Origin: Hyalella azteca
Lineage: Eukaryota; Arthropoda; Malacostraca; Amphipoda; Hyalellidae
Direction: 5' to 3'
Length of the DNA stretch: 64,000 nucleotides
NCBI RefSeq assembly: GCF_000764305.2
Contig: NW_025933269.1
Coordinates: 1-64,000 of the forward strand
Shown here piece by piece: positions 13,401 through 23,900 of the stretch (its first letter is position 1; each line of letters opens with the position of its first letter). The notes beneath the pieces were generated by a model. It made no database searches. It was not told the DNA's origin and saw nothing but the letters and a program-made list of their open reading frames with translations. Both the position numbers and the translations under genes were made by a program.

Positions 13401-16400
13401 CCTGTCATGACGCAACCAACTTCTGTCTCGGTGGAAGACAGCTGTAGATATCCTGACTCAGCCTCTACTGCCGACAACGCTTCAAACATTGCACATGAAT
13501 CGATGGAGCTACCGCATTCTGCCTCTAATATTAATACAGCGACGTCGCCTAACTTGAGTAGTGCTGCGCCATCCAGGTCTGGTGTCTCTTCAATACCGGG
13601 ATATTCTGGCAGCATATTCGGTGCCTCATCTGCACGGCTGCGCTACCTAAAGACTCAGTCTCTTGATGCTACTTTAGATGACAGACACGGTCAGTTTAGC
13701 GTTTCGCCCTCCAGGAGCCACGTTCTGCTTGTCATGCTGCTTGCTCGCTCGTACCTTGATTATTTTATTCGGATCAGTGCTTCTCTGTAGTTGAATTTAG
13801 CCATGAGAATGTGTTTGTAGTTCATATAAATAAGCGCTCAATGCATTGTTATGTTACATATTGCATGTCAGTCACGATTACAGTTAAACTGAGAGTCTGC
13901 ATCTGACGCAAAACATTGAATAAAAATGACCAAATGTAAATGTTTTAGATATACAAATTTTTTTTGTAAAGAAATGACCTGAATGTAAAAATTACCAAAT
14001 TTTAAGTTTGTATAAATTTAACGGCGTAGATAGTTACATTTTATTCCCCTGTCGAGCGACCGCAGAAGAAAGGATTTCCAACTTTCAAATCAATAATCCA
14101 ATCATTTTTTTTGCTAGTACCAGATATTTTTCAAATTCGCGCATCTCACGCCTTTTTAAGGAAGTTCGGTAGTCGTGAGACTTTTCTTGAGTAGAAGTTT
14201 TAGCAATACTTTTTATGGACGTACAGGGTTACATGTCGGGCACGATATCCTGACTTGAAACGACTTATTCTGTTCCACGTCTTACTTGATACATCATCAC
14301 CCATCTCTTGCTTGTCGTTCTTGACTAATACTTTCGTATTTATTGTAGTTATTTTTATATGCTCACTCCATTAATTTATTATTAGCTTTAGATTTTAGTG
14401 TTTCTTCAAATAAATCCTCTTGTGAGGCTGAGGAATTTGTCCTCATATGTACCCGATGTACAAGTTGCCTGTTTAGTTTCATCCAGTAGAATGACTGAAA
14501 TTTGTTAATAAAATTGTTGTTAGTCTTTAGTGATAAACGTCTAGGGTTCATTTAAATGATTTCTCCCTCGTCTGTTGACTGAGGATTATATTAGCACTTA
14601 GGAAAATGGATGAGTCACATTGTCCAAATAGTGACTTATTGTCTTACCCAGAGCAAGAACAGAGAGCGCTCGTAGCACTGATACGTTCTTGTGCCGGGCC
14701 AGCCTGGGCCAGGATGACTAACATATGAGAAAAAAAAAGTGTATCGTTATTTGGACAAAGTCTCACTCATTTTTGTGAGTGAATGCACGATTGTAGAATT
14801 AATGTAGGATGGCATAATATTGCATTTATTACTTCATACAACTTCCACTGACGACCAAAGATTACATTTCATATGCTACTTTTGTTTAATTAGTTAATAA
14901 CCTACCATAATTCAAGTTATTAATGTTTGAAATGAATTTTGCGTGTTACAACATTCATTGTCAAGTTATAATACTTGAATTATTCTTGATAGACATTAAA
15001 AGTATTTTAGTATAATTGTGTTAGACCTATTTGATAGTTTGCAACTACACCAAAGTTTCAGTGGTTCTATCAATTATAATGATGTCTCAAGGTTATATGC
15101 TATTCAGGAATTAGTGGATGTGTTTTGTTTGTCGTAGGAGTGCATTTCATTTTAAGTTTACTGTATGACCACATTTCTGTTTTCAACTCCATTCAAAGCA
15201 GCTTTTGAAGTTCATGATGCCATCTCAATGCACTAGATGGCGATAGCTGCGTAGCGATGAGTAGCAGTGGCTGCAGCTGGCGCACGGCTGAGGACGACGG
15301 GGAGGACGTGCAACACGTCGCTGCCTGCAGCCAAGCTCCGCCTGCAGGACACCAGCAGCAGGACGTCGTCGCCATGGAGCTCTACCGGGCGTTCATGTCC
15401 GCTGCCAAGTGAGCGCTCCATGGCTTGCTGCCTACTCCTGGTTACTCTTTATGCTTCGAAAAAATATGTAAATTCCGAGTTACTCTCAAGCTCCTATTAT
15501 GTTCGGGACGTCTTGTCTCGAAATTGAACCATATTTTGACAAGTCATCTCGTATTAAAGATAAAAATTTTCTAAATTTATGCTCAGGGAATCGTTGCGTT
15601 TCGAATAGAAAAAACGAACAAGTGTTTAGGGACGTTTAAAATTAAAAATTTATGAATATTTAACCATGTGTTCACAAATTTAGAGCATAGTATTGCATTA
15701 GAATAGATTATTCATGTGAAAAAAAATGTCAGTAATTTCTGCTGCTTTTATCTATCATGCTCCTTACATGTAAATTGATTCTACAGATCAGATTTCACAG
15801 TCGCCTTGTCAATCCCACAGTGCTATTGATTTAGCGTAGAGTTTCAAGAAATTTACCTCTCCTTGATGTGCGCAGAGAAACGGACTTGGAAGAAGTGCTG
15901 GCGCTGCAGACGAAGCTGCACAACTCAGCAGGGATGTTCCTGGACTCTGCAAGGCGCAGCGTGAACAGCAGCAGCAACAGAGCAGGCGGTGGCAGCAGCA
16001 GCAGACCGCGTACGCCCAACGCCTCCCCTCACGGCTCTCCTAGACGAGGTCGCAAGTCTCCCTCCATGCACGGTCAGTTCTTGGCAAGTTATTAATAAAG
16101 GAACACGAAATAGCGCCTCGATGAAGAATTTACCACTCTGTTCTTCCTGACAAATCGTTGCTAATGAAAAGGGTGACCAAAAATTTTTTTTTTAGGGAGC
16201 GCTATAAAAAAATTGAATCACGAGATTTGTGCAAGACTCTTGAATTAAAGGCCTTGCTTATTTCCATGAATAAACTGCTTGTAAGTAAAGTTTTTTCTAA
16301 TAGTGTTAAAAGTAGATTAATGAGCTAAACTCAGTTTAACTCAGTTTAGAGCCACCTTCGTAGCTATTACATGATGGCAATTAAAGCACTAGCAGCCTGT

Positions 16401-17111
16401 GTCATGGAGCACTAGCAGCCAGTGCCATAGCAGCCAGTGTCATGGAGCACTAGCAGCCAGTGTCATGGAGCACTAGCAGCCAGTGTTTAAACCCGTATCT
16501 TCACGGGTGTTGGCATGGCAAACTTCTACAGCTTTTGAAGAACATGAAAAATTTTCAAGTTGAAATAGAAAAAGTCAAAAAGATCATTCAGAGACAAGAA
16601 TCGTTCTCAGCTGAGGCGCTGATAAGTCAATGGCACATACCATTGACTTTTAATCGAAATTTTCCTGGGTTGTGCTATTTTTAGCAAAGTAGTTGGGATA
16701 GGGTTAGGTCACAAGCTAATATAAAGCAATTGATATAACGCCTCGCATCTTCTTTCACAATGACTTTGAGACTCCATAAAAAGTTAATAAATATAACTGT
16801 TATCTCGCGCCTTTATAGCTAGTCTTTGTAATCGAGCTTGATTTATTGAGCCGTAAAAATGTTTGAATGGATGTGCAGGAAGTCAGAGTCGCATGAGCGA
16901 ACAGTCAGCACCAGTGACGAGCGAGGCTCAGGTTACCTCCTCCCTCGCTGTTCTGCCGGAACGTTCCTCCCTCACTACTTCATCCCTCCAAACCCTGACC
17001 ACGACCACTGCCGCTACTGCCAAGACTCCTCCTCAGTCCTCTTCGTGCTGCCTCTTCGGCAATATTCTCAAAGCTAGCCTCAAAGGAACTAACACATCCT
17101 TCAATGTTTGA
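3551..17111 (+). CDS. TTLL5: Tubulin polyglutamylase TTLL5 (16 coding exons)
   Basis: TTLL5 adds glutamate side chains to tubulin C-terminal tails, using ATP, on axonemal and cytoplasmic microtubules. Exons: 3551-4404, 5060-5213, 5646-5806, 6229-6442, 6770-7023, 7330-7529, 7861-8080, 8405-8489, 8800-8951, 9585-9712, 9974-10070, 11700-11854, 12025-13689, 15237-15408, 15876-16072, 16879-17111. All junctions use GT-AG and the phases sum to 4941 nt, giving 1646 aa plus stop; vertebrate TTLL5 is about 1280 aa. The ATG follows an in-frame stop at 3536. Conserved order seen: TTL core (about 300-685), the RIFPT block, the [17 protein letters not shown] block, SKQLGDFI, then a C-terminal acidic helix matching the vertebrate cofactor-interaction segment. 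Extra parts are a 284-aa basic N-terminus and a roughly 515-aa Ser-rich insert. The junctions at exons 12/13 and 13/14 are the least certain. It is convergent with EXOSC8. Confidence 0.93.
5060..8080 (+). other. TTLL5: TTLL5 exons 2-7: TTL catalytic core
   Basis: Six exons code residues 285-685. Visible motifs in order: KVNHFPR followed by ELTRKDRLY (about 385-400); the ATP-binding segment [16 protein letters not shown] with Lys446; SRYIESPLL and [15 protein letters not shown]; and the metal/ATP-binding [10 protein letters not shown] and [11 protein letters not shown] with Glu631 and Asn633. These are the ATP-grasp-like catalytic residues of the TTLL glutamylase family and all are intact, so an active enzyme is expected. 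Introns are short (about 300-800 bp) and phases are 2,0,2,0,2,1,2 from exon 1 onward. Confidence 0.93.
8892..9112 (+). repeat. Three tandem copies of TTLL5 exon 9 3' end plus 5' splice site
   Basis: The unit starting CAGTCCCCTCAACC occurs at 8892, 8967 and 9053 (spacings 75 and 86 bp; the second has an extra 11 bp). Each copy carries the last ~60 nt of exon 9 plus the donor ACACCAG|GTGCGT, at 8952, 9038 and 9113. Only the first donor keeps phase 2 with exon 10; the others add 86 or 161 nt and break the frame. Confidence 0.92.
10195..10880 (+). mobile_element. LINE (CR1/Jockey-like) reverse transcriptase fragments in TTLL5 intron 11
   Basis: Positions 10195-10337 encode the start of a reverse transcriptase ([20 protein letters not shown] peptide) and are closely related to 33290-33415. 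Positions 10618-10860 match the element's 3' end ([26 protein letters not shown] peptide), like 33433-33700. Between them lie an N at 10338, unrelated sequence and a sequencing adapter, so whether the two parts belong to one insertion cannot be judged. No intact ORF remains. Confidence 0.75.
10580..10617. other. Nextera mate-pair junction adapter (artefact)
   Basis: A perfect 38-bp palindrome made of the Tn5 mosaic end AGATGTGTATAAGAGACAG preceded by its reverse complement. This is the junction sequence left by Illumina Nextera mate-pair libraries. It is not genomic, and the bases on either side may come from sites kilobases apart and in altered orientation. Confidence 0.97.
11045..11543. mobile_element. 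hAT-type MITE in TTLL5 intron 11
   Basis: The element begins CAGGGTTGGCGATTTTTTTG and ends in the reverse complement AATCATTGCCAACCCTG. It is flanked by a perfect 8-bp duplication TGTGATAC (11037-11044 and 11544-11551). CAGGGTTGGC termini with an 8-bp target-site duplication are the hallmark of the hAT superfamily. The interior is an AT-rich run of GATTTTTT repeats with no coding capacity, so it is non-autonomous. An adapter artefact interrupts it at 11227-11264, so its true length is uncertain. Confidence 0.85.
11227..11264. other. Second Nextera mate-pair junction adapter (artefact)
   Basis: An identical 38-bp junction adapter, lying inside the hAT MITE. Its presence within a repetitive element suggests that gap filling or repeat assembly pulled in untrimmed mate-pair reads. 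Confidence 0.97.
12025..13689 (+). other. TTLL5: TTLL5 exon 13: giant Ser/Thr-rich exon
   Basis: A single 1665-nt exon codes residues 892-1446. The first 39 residues contain the conserved [16 protein letters not shown] and YTKETQ block; the rest is Ser/Thr/Asn/Asp-rich low complexity without a domain. It ends at a GTCAGT donor at 13690. If the donor is not used, the frame continues to a stop at 13788-13790, with a poly(A) signal about 130 bp further on. Confidence 0.8.
13919..13924 (+). terminator. TTLL5: Candidate intronic poly(A) signal, TTLL5 short isoform
   Basis: AATAAA lies 129 bp after the stop (13788-13790) reached when exon 13 is not spliced at 13690. Use of this signal would give a TTLL5 form with the catalytic core and Ser-rich region but no C-terminal acidic helix. 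This is inference from signal position only. Confidence 0.35.
15237..17111 (+). other. TTLL5: TTLL5 exons 14-16: C-terminal acidic helix and tail
   Basis: Exons 15237-15408, 15876-16072 and 16879-17111 code residues 1447-1646. The segment [12 protein letters not shown], followed across the exon 14/15 junction by [19 protein letters not shown], matches the vertebrate ENFQEF...EAELEEVL helix region that contacts the CEP41-type cofactor (known for vertebrate TTLL5; applied here by similarity). A Ser-Arg-Pro-rich segment follows, then a Ser/Thr-rich tail ending in a CCLFG motif and the TGA at 17109-17111. The exon 14 acceptor, CACTAG at 15236, is pyrimidine-poor and should be checked. Confidence 0.72.
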
Positions 17112-20100
17112 GGACTGTAGCCAATAGAATCATTCCTCCAGCATGCAAAGCTGGTCAAGCAAGCTAAAAAAGACAGAAATTTGGTAGCCATTCTGGATAA
17201 TTTTCGCATCATTTTCTCTTGCTGTTCGTGTTGACAAAGCATTATCTGCGCAGTAGTGTTTGTCCACGTTGTCGAAAACTAGAACTAGCAGCGAAAACTA
17301 GCAGCAACTAATTTGTTTATTACTAATTTCCTTTCTTCTCGTGACTCGCTCAACATCGAATTAAGTATTAGATTTATTGGGATTGGAGCGCAGCTCCAAT
17401 TGCTTTGAATTTACTTTTCTCTCATAGTGAGAGGTAGAAGCACAACTGCTCTGCGAATTCAATTGTTTTTATTGATTTATTATTCGCTTTGTTTCAAGTT
17501 TCTTCTTCACTTTATTATTTTATGTTAACTATTTTCCGTTGACCGCTCTGTTATTCTTTTCCTAGAAAGTTTTATTAACTTTGTGTTTGTATGGAGAACC
17601 ATGAGTAGCTATAGCAGCATTTTAGGCAATTCCTACTTAGCTTTATTACTGTGATATGTCTCACGTGACTGGGTACCAGTTTGTTGTTTACCCATCCGCC
17701 TAATCTCGTATTTCATAGTTCTGAGTACCGCCTTGTGACAAGTTATCATTCTCGAAGACTATGACGTCGTTTGCTAGGAGTATGACGTTGGTTGAATCGT
17801 AATCGTTATCCAGTTTCAAGTCTGCCCAGCCTCGAGCCACACATTAGCTGCTGAGCCTACCATAGCGCCCTGTCATGTCAGAAATTCCTGCGCCTTTGCT
17901 GCTGCTTATCTTTTAACTCGCGGGTGCTCTGCATGAACATATCGCACGCAAGTTAGGATGAGAGAACTTTGTGCTAGTTTACATTCCCACTTTGAAATTA
18001 AATATTCGAAACGTTAAAAAAACTTTGGTACTGCTTAGTTCTTTGAGAGGAATTGTTGCATTGTCGCCCAATTTTGCAACTTCCATACTCATAATTTTAG
18101 TCAGAATCAACTCAGTCTCGAAACGACGATGAAAATCTACTAAGCAACTTTAATATGCCATCATAGATGCATGCAATAAGTAAATGTAATTCACTGCAGC
18201 AGTATATTATCCTATAAACTTTTCTGCTCATCAAATTTATGTAGAAAACCTTAGTGGCGCAACCTTCCGTTACAGCTTGCCGTCATCTGCTACCAGACTC
18301 GTGGCTGAGTATAGGGCTTGTTTACAACACTAAGATTGGTTCTTAAGCGTCCATGCTCCAGTAAGAGTTGCGTCCTTGAATGGAAAATAGAGAGTGGAAT
18401 AGAATTTCATTCTAGTGCATGCGAATAATTTGTTTTGCTTCATAAATTAATTGATGAACTGTATAATCTTTCACAATTGTGGGCGAAACTTGTATTCCTA
18501 TTAGAAAAAATATAATATAAGTGTTTATTACTAAATTAAAATCAATGATTTAGCCTCGTAATCTTGGAGGTGACTCGACATGTTAATAGTTTCAATATTA
18601 ACGAGCTATATAATTCTTCGAAATTTTTTTTAACTTAGGATTTTTGAACATATTTTATTTTGCACTTGATTTTGTAACACTTCGTTTTCTTGATTCAATC
18701 GCCACTAATTTACCGAAGGGAATCTTTTTATTAGTTAATCTACAGATCATTTATATTGTAATAAGCTAATTTCAAAGCAACGTTCTATTCACAAATCAAA
18801 GTGGATTTTCTTATTGCAATCTTCAGGTCGTGGGCTGTGCTGGGAAACTAGCGTCGTGCGCGGTCTTCGGAAACCTCGGGCGTTTACGAATAGTAGCATT
18901 GAATTGTATTTTTTTTTTGTTTTAATGCTTCTTCTAGTAATTAACGAGATTCATCATGGATTATCCGAACTCGTATGTTGAAAATTATATTACTTAAATT
19001 TAAGTTTCACTTGAATTACCCGGCGCCAGCAACTTGAGTTGCTTGCCTCGGTAATCATTAGTGTGTACTTCTCTTCTGGTCAGGACTTGAAATAATCATG
19101 AGTGTGAACTACTCTTCTGGTCAGTATTCGAATTAATTCAACAAACTTAGTGTTTTAATTTTACTGTGATCTACGAACCTTTTCTAATTTAAGTTTTGGT
19201 ATCCCAAGCATACTTCTTACGTGGAATTACTTTACTGCAGATGATGGAAGCAATCAATGACCTCTTGCAAATCAGATTGGCACCGAAGTAACTTGGTTCT
19301 TTTTTGTTAAATTTCACGCTTTATTACCACGGTATTTTGTTTTGAGCATCTAATCGTTGCAACGATGTATTTGGATTTTCCTCCGTCTAGGCTCTAAGCC
19401 GGCAGCTTTGATATGTAAGGTCCGTGCTATGCTAGGAATAACTGTAATGTAACGGAAGGCGGCTCTTCGATTTTTGTGTAGGGGAAGTTTCCAAACAGGT
19501 TTTTTTTTGTCACGTTGCCCCAAGAGAGGATGCTAAATGCGGCACATACATACTAGAATATATATACTACAAGGCTATGCCAAAGAATCGTGACAGACCT
19601 TTCTTTCATCAGCAGTCGTACCAGTGAAATAGATTCCGTGAAGCTTTAGTAACTTCTCGGGCTGCTTCACTTTATTGTAACAACGATTCTATTTCATAGA
19701 TCTCGAATTAGATTTTGTCGCCATTTTTCATATTAGTCTTAGGTGATAAACTATGTCTTATTACTCTTATATGCCGTATTCATAAAGCGTTTAGAATTCT
19801 AGAATTTCTTAGTGAGTGGGTTTCACAAAACCCGTTCCGCATGTATTTCTGCTCGGATCTCTTCACTTCAACTTATCCTATGTATGGAAATTTCACAAGT
19901 CTTTTCTCATGGAGCTTTTACAACAATAGCATCGCACTTTCAACATTCCTGATGAACTGTAGCTTCATCTAAATAGGTTTAAATTTTTCTGATCTTTCAG
20001 TTCTCCTCTATTTACATTTCTTGAATCATTATTTTAACCATTTCATTCTTAGGTCCATCGAACAATCTCTGTCCTGGCGTCAACTTTCTTTTTCAAAATA

Positions 20101-20756
20101 ACACCTCCGAGTCTCGCTCTAATAGTGGCATGTTGTCATGGTTTACAGTGAGATGGATTTCATTCATTCCTCTCCTATATGTCGCTAGAGAACTTGCACA
20201 TTTTCCAATCTTTGCATGTACTATTATTGTGCGGCGTTTACAAGTGATGACATTCAATCCATTAAAAGGTCCGTTCTTTACTACGCAACTCTGCGGTGAT
20301 CTATTGTGCTATGCAAATTAGTATCGTATCTATTGTTCATGTTCAAGAAGTCATAAAAATGACGGCTATTGATAGTTTTGTTCGCTCTAAGCGTATGATT
20401 GAGCTGCGAGTGATATAGTTCACGTTGAAAAGAATTGCATGCATGCATTAATGGGATACATTCAATCCATTAGAGAAGCCCAGCAATGTACAAGTTAGAT
20501 TTCCTTGTCGATATGCTTCCAATGGGATAAAATTCATTTTTAATTCAGGCCTGTGCGTGTTAACAGCAACTGGTATCTAGGATTACCGTCCCAGAATGAA
20601 TGATTCCTTCATCTTGAAGACAAACACGTTCCGCGTCAACGATTTTCTTTCAACTTCCTCCGCCTTACCAATAGGAAAGGATAAAATAATCTCCACTTCC
20701 CTCAATACTAGGATAGTAATATCCACCTGTAGCCAATGTATGCCTTCTCTAGTACG

Positions 20757-20762
20757 AATAAA
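20757..20762 (+). terminator. TTLL5: Candidate TTLL5 poly(A) signal
   Basis: The first AATAAA on the + strand downstream of the TTLL5 stop, 3.6 kb away. It sits about 70 bp from the oppositely oriented EXOSC8 signal, so the two transcripts would end nearly on top of each other. A variant signal closer to the stop cannot be excluded. Confidence 0.35.
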
Positions 20763-20828
20763 TATGTAGAATAGAAATTACTTTGCTTCACATACCTGCT
20801 ACATAGACTTAATATGCAATTCGCCCAA

Positions 20829-20834
20829 TTTATT
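20829..20834 (-). terminator. EXOSC8: EXOSC8 poly(A) signal
   Basis: AATAAA on the minus strand, 138 bp after the EXOSC8 stop codon and in the usual position for a compact 3' UTR. Confidence 0.6.
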
Positions 20835-20971
20835 TGTGATTGAATACGCTACTACGTTGGCGGAAACTGGAAACCCAGTTCTTGTGAAATACCTTCATGC
20901 GCTTGTTTCATTCCTCAGTTACACAATGTATGTTCGAACTGATGTGTTCATGGAGGGAAGATAAACACTCG

Positions 20972-23900
20972 TTATGGTTCCTTTCTATTTGCTGAAGCGT
21001 GCAGCTCAAGAGCTTCTTTCAGAGTCTCGTGGATGCCAGATAAACGCGACTGTGCTGTGCTAATAAAACCTTGTACTTTCCCGCTGCTCACCTGTGGAAA
21101 AGAAATGACTTCTTGGTGCCTGAAACTATACAACCATTGCGCAGAATTTCACAAAGCTTTACGCTGAACAGATACGCAACTTATTGCAATAAATCATGTC
21201 AAACTCACGCTACTGTCTTAGCGCTTACGGTTTAAATAGGAAATGAAAATCTTTCATGTTGAAAATAAGCACGTTGGCATAGATTTTAATTCGTGAATGA
21301 GGTCTACTTATAGTATAGCCTCATCTTTGGCGCAATGGCTGATCTAATTTTTTGTTTGATTAGATAATTGTCTGCACATTTACAAAATTTATGCCAACTG
21401 CCATTTTAATCATAACTTTGTAAGAAAATATGATGAACGATAAGTTTGCTGGCGCTTTTGCGTACAGCAGAAGGAAGCAAGACGCCCACCTGTCGACCAC
21501 CTGTTTTTCTGATGCTGCAGACGTCGCCACTCTCCATGAGCACAACAGAAACCTCGCCACCACACTCCGCCTCATCTGCGGCACTAGGATCCAGCAGCTG
21601 TACATAAATCACTTGTTAATATTGCGACATAGTTAATTTAATTATTAAAGCCAAAAATTCTTGCGCAAGTGCCTTAATCTTTTAATTAAGTTATTAGAAT
21701 TAGTTGAAATCAATACATTTACTAGTCTCACCTGTATGTCTGAATTATAAACTGCAAATGTGGTCGACATGGGACGTTCCTGTAAGATAAAAATTTTTTT
21801 TACTGTCACATCCGAGACTCAAATGAAATGATAAAAACAGCTACTTTTAAAATCGTACTGGTAATGGAAGAAATTGTATGCATTACTAATCAATGCTTCA
21901 GTTCCTTAGGAAATTTCTTCACTTCAATTATTAAAATTATAGCAAGCTAACCTTACCTACGAAAATTCAAAAAATATAAGTCAGTACTCGCTGCAGTGAG
22001 TGACAGAGCGCATTTTCTCGTCGACGAAAACTTGAGGTCACGGACGGACAGACAGACGGACATGGCGAGCACAATGGTGCATTTTTTCTATAAATGAGAA
22101 AATGTGCTAAAAACCTAAAGCTATGTTTTCGACAATTTTTCTCCCATACGTTTACAAAATTTATGTAAACTCGAATTGAACTTCATTCATAGCTACCATC
22201 GCAAATTAAGATACTCAATCTTAAGATACTCAAAAGAAGAGAACTTTCTCCTGACATGATTAGAGAGGAGGAACTACTTTTTGTTCGATTAAAGAATTTC
22301 GTCCTACTTCTACTTTATTATTATTATTATTTACTTTATTTACTATTATTAGTAAATACTTTATTATTACTACTTTATTTACTATTATTAATTTTTTTGA
22401 CACCTGTATTGAACTATCAATCGTATGGAAATCTCGATAGAGTTTTTAATTAAACATTTTTAAACACTGTCAGGTTGGTTGCACGGTCTTTTTCGTTATC
22501 CGAGTGGTCAAAGAGGCGCATAGAAAGTTCTCTACTACTACTGGCAGCTAGGCGACGAATTGACAAAGGAAAAGATACAAACATTTATCAGTTCAACACT
22601 TCTATAGTCTGTCTATTAGCTTAAGCATAAGAACCTTGATTGTGAGCTTCTGCGTGTGTTTCTGTGAGAGCGACAGCGCCTCGGTGTCAGGGTCGATGTT
22701 GACGGTGGGCAGTGAGAGGTGCAGCAGAGCAGCCACCAAGCTCAACAAACTCGAGTCTATGAGGTTCCCGTCATAGTCCAGACATAATATATCGCAGTAC
22801 AAGCACCACGCCCACTGCCGGCGACAAACAATTTGTTTAACAAAATGGTTAACGGAAATATTGTCACGTCTAAGATAAACAAAGCGGCCATGGGATATCA
22901 CGTTTCAAGGTCTGATACGACTCAGATATTAGCGGCAGAAGTAATATATGCATATTATTTACATTTTTAAAACCAAAGACTCGATCTAAAGTCTAGCTGT
23001 TTTCATTCAAACAATGAATCTACTTGACTTGGACTTGAGTAGTGAGTTCATTTGAACTTTCAAGATAACTCAGTTGTGTAGGCAACAGTTAGTCAGATTG
23101 ATTAATACCATAATGTGCACAGTCCGATTGCTGAAAACGTATTGAAAATTAATCGATCAAACAATCTACTGCTTTTTATCTTCATTATTCACACATACCT
23201 TATTAGGAACAACACACAGCTGCTCATAATCAATGATCTCATTGTTCTGCAGTAGCCGCTGCAGGAATTGACTTGTGCTGATGGCTTTCTCGCCAGGAGG
23301 TCCCGCCTGTTAGCAGTTGACAGGAAAAAATGTAGGCAAGTTTTGATCAAATTATATCGTCCACTTCATGATAAAATGAAATTAAAACTTCAATATAATG
23401 TACTAAAATTAGCACAATTTTAATATACATATGTCATGCTGGAATTATATCTTCAACAATACTATTGATACCGGTATACGGTATTCTTGTTTCGGCATAC
23501 AGGATAATAAATATACATATATAAGCATTTTTACAAATTCAAATAACAGTATTTATGAAATGACACCTAAGGTTGGATAAACATGGGTAAAATACAAATC
23601 AAAAATGAATATCAAATTATTAAAATTTAAATTACTCAATATAACATCTCATTAGAATCAGAGGTAATCTATAGATGTTAGTGACCTACAAGAGTCAAAA
23701 ATCCCATGCTGGGCATTCAAATCCGTGCACATTTTTTAAAAAATATTTATCAACAGTAAAAAGCTCAACCATTGTTATTTGCTTATTAACAATTATAGTC
23801 ATAGTTAAATCTAAATTCATTAGGGTATAAAGGATTTTTTATTAAATTTGTAAGTCAGGTTACATTGGAAAAACAATATAGTCAATTTCAAAATAAATTT

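Larger units (their letters stand above)
17112..20971. other. Convergent 3' flank between TTLL5 and EXOSC8
   Basis: No conserved coding sequence, structural RNA or clear repeat array was seen in this 3.9-kb AT-rich stretch. It probably contains a long TTLL5 3' UTR, because the first AATAAA on the + strand after the stop is at 20757. The EXOSC8 poly(A) signal on the other strand lies at 20829-20834. Confidence 0.5.

Noticed and set aside
22602..22634. EXOSC8 exon 5 extended to the stop near 22617
   Set aside because: The extension has no homology and an AAG|GTTCTT donor at 22635 allows phase-0 joining to the microexon and exon 7.
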